Part shown: piece after piece, positions 15,053 to 16,483 of the stretch
Layout: every line of letters starts with the position of its first letter
Position numbering within the stretch: position 1 is the first letter of the stretch
Origin: an uncultured Desulfovibrio sp.
GTDB lineage: Bacteria > Desulfobacterota > Desulfovibrionia > Desulfovibrionales > Desulfovibrionaceae
Assembly (NCBI GenBank): GCA_900553145.1
Contig: USCL01000053.1
Span: 1-16,483 of the forward strand
Reading direction: 5' to 3'
Length of the DNA: 16,483 nt
Notes under the pieces: generated by a model
Database searches by the model: none
Seen by the model: only the letters and a program-made list of their open reading frames with translations
What the model was told of the DNA's origin: nothing
Translations under genes and position numbers: made by a program

Positions 15053-16483
15053 TTAAACAAATACAGCTATATGATAGACCGCGCACGCCATGCCCATCGC
15101 CACGGCGAACATGGCGGCCAGCAATGCCAGCGTCCTGCTCCAACTCCCCAGTTCATTGCGCAGGACACTGATGGAGGCGATGCACGGAATGTACAGGTTG
15201 GAAGCCACGATGAAGGCCAGCGCTCCCGCCGGGGTGATGGAAGCCCGCAGAGCCTGCACGACGGCCTCATGGTCGGTCGCGCCCACAGAGAACAGGACCG
15301 CCAGCGTCCCCGCCGTCGTTTCCTTGGCGACGAAAGAACTCAGCAGCGCGACCGTAAACCGCCAGTCAAACCCCAGAAACGAACCGAGGGGTTCCAGCCA
15401 CCGCCCGAAGCGGTACAGCCAGCTCGTCTCCACCGTGCCGCCGGGGAACGTACTGATCGCCCAGACAATGATCAGCGCCGCGAAGATGTTGACCGCAGCG
15501 CCGCGCAGGAACAGCACGGCCCGGGTGCGCACGTTGCCGAAGATCGTCCTGAAATTGGGGCGGTGGTACAGCGGAAGCTCCATAATGAGGCCGTTGGCGT
15601 AGCGGTCGGGAAGCGTTGCGTGCATGATCTTGCCCACAGCCCCGGCCATGAACAGGTTAAGGCAACTCACGCCGAGCACCACGAGCAAGGCCGTACCCGC
15701 AGGGAACAGGGCAAAGGCGAACAAAAAGGCCACGCCCATCTGCCCGCTGCACGGGATAAGCGGCAGCATACATAAGGTAATGAGGCGACGGCGCGGCGAA
15801 TCCACGACCCGGCTCCCGGCGATGGACACCGTGTTGCACAGGAACCCCATCATCAGAGGGATGGCGGATTTCCCGTCGATGCCCAGACCGCTGAGGAAGG
15901 AATCCATGAGGTACGCCACCCTCGCGAGGTAGCCTGTGTCCTCCAGAAAGGAAAAAATGGCGTAGAGCGCGCTGATCATGCTCAACAGGGCGACCACCCA
16001 CCCGAAGGCGGGCAGCAGGGCATCGGCGACGAGGCTCCCCAGCGGGCCGGGATAGGCCGCCTTGAGATCGGGAGCCCACGCCAGCACAGCGAACAGCACA
16101 AGGCCGCCGGTCATCATGCCAAGTGCCGCGCCGAGCACGCAGCCCGCCGGGATGACCAGAAACGCGGCCAACCGTCCCCATAGCGGATGAAGGAAAACCC
16201 GGTCCCAGCGCTCGGTCAGCCCCCGGCCGGTACCGGATGTACGGACGGCCTTGCCACATGCGGCGTCGATCCACGCCTGCCGGGACGCGTACAGCTCCGG
16301 TGCGACCGAAGCGTCGCCCAGCAACACACGAATCGCCTCACGCCGCTCCCCGGAAAGGGTTTCCGTCCGGGCCAGCAGCCCCTCGTCGCCCTCGAACAGC
16401 TTGCACGCCGCCCAGAGCGGGACGCATGGCAGAGCCGTCCCGATGATCTCCGCGAGCAACGACACCTTGGCGGGCACGGCGGG
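15053..16483 (-). CDS. feoB: FeoB-like ferrous iron transporter, C-terminal membrane part (5' end outside window)
   Basis: Inner-membrane Fe(II) permease of the FeoB family. 476 codons are visible, and the frame is open to the window edge, so the N-terminal GTPase domain must lie upstream. A GTG at 16477 is probably an internal Val. The first visible segment (VPLWAACKLFEGDEGLL) matches the stretch after the FeoB G domain. Then come hydrophobic Gate/FeoB_C segments with the hallmarks GFLCN (canonical GFGCN), IPCSGQ (canonical SCGAR/SCSAR), IMELPLYH and FVAKETTAGTL (canonical AKEVVVGTL). Both gate cysteines are kept, but the residues around them differ from the usual FeoB, so this is a divergent member. 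It ends in TAA 18 nt before the NRPS gene, on the same strand, so cotranscription is likely and suggests an iron link. Family assignment is confident; metal specificity is inferred. Confidence 0.9.
   Translation of the reverse strand, partial: PAVPAKVSLLAEIIGTALPCVPLWAACKLFEGDEGLLARTETLSGERREAIRVLLGDASVAPELYASRQAWIDAACGKAVRTSGTGRGLTERWDRVFLHPLWGRLAAFLVIPAGCVLGAALGMMTGGLVLFAVLAWAPDLKAAYPGPLGSLVADALLPAFGWVVALLSMISALYAIFSFLEDTGYLARVAYLMDSFLSGLGIDGKSAIPLMMGFLCNTVSIAGSRVVDSPRRRLITLCMLPLIPCSGQMGVAFLFAFALFPAGTALLVVLGVSCLNLFMAGAVGKIMHATLPDRYANGLIMELPLYHRPNFRTIFGNVRTRAVLFLRGAAVNIFAALIIVWAISTFPGGTVETSWLYRFGRWLEPLGSFLGFDWRFTVALLSSFVAKETTAGTLAVLFSVGATDHEAVVQALRASITPAGALAFIVASNLYIPCIASISVLRNELGSWSRTLALLAAMFAVAMGMACAVYHIAVFV

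Noticed and set aside
16475..16477. GTG as the true start of the FeoB gene
   Set aside because: The frame continues to the window edge and the first visible residues match the middle of FeoB, so the GTG is most likely an internal Val codon.

Overview
The window is GC-rich DNA from what looks like a Gram-negative anaerobe. A TonB-dependent outer-membrane receptor implies an outer membrane. A FeoB ferrous-iron transporter and a BadF/HgdC-type [4Fe-4S] activase imply anaerobic, iron-dependent metabolism. A member of the Desulfovibrionaceae (Desulfovibrio/Bilophila-like) would fit, but that is a low-confidence guess from gene content only.

Everything real lies on the minus strand and reads from right to left. 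No stretch over 300 bases lacks a gene. In transcription order: (1) the 3' part of a feoB-like gene (16483-15053, 5' end outside the window); (2) 18 nt later, a 2096-residue FAAL-NRPS megasynthase (15034-8744) with deduced order FAAL - carrier - degenerate carrier-like domain - C - A - carrier - TE; (3) a TonB-dependent receptor (8747-6624) overlapping it by ATGA; (4) a 122-128 nt gap with three perfect hairpins; (5) an RND/MMPL-type exporter (to 4099); (6) a saccharopine-dehydrogenase-fold NADP(H) oxidoreductase (4102-2999, ATGA overlap); (7) a small four-helix membrane protein (3002-2568, GTGA overlap); (8) a stand-alone thioester-reductase-type extended SDR (2565-1396, 2 nt gap); (9) the N-terminal 466 residues of a protein with two BadF/HgdC-type ATPase domains (1399 to the window edge, ATGA overlap). 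The last frame is open to the edge and has no in-frame stop; I translated it codon by codon.

The packing (four 4-nt start/stop overlaps, gaps of 2 and 18 nt) argues for one operon or two coupled transcription units. The inferred pathway: a fatty acid is adenylated by the FAAL, loaded on the first carrier and condensed with one amino acid activated by the only A domain, giving an N-acyl amino acid released by the fused TE. The SDR, the saccharopine-dehydrogenase-like enzyme and the tandem activase could reduce the acyl chain or product further, the RND protein could export it, and the TonB receptor could recapture it. FeoB immediately upstream makes an iron-related role plausible but unproven.

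The most unusual features are a carrier-like domain with Ile in place of the phosphopantetheine Ser, and the placement of a PlsA-like tandem activase (the architecture of the clostridial plasmalogen synthase) in a lipopeptide operon together with an exporter and a receptor. I did not find RNA genes, CRISPR arrays, insertion sequences or attachment sites.
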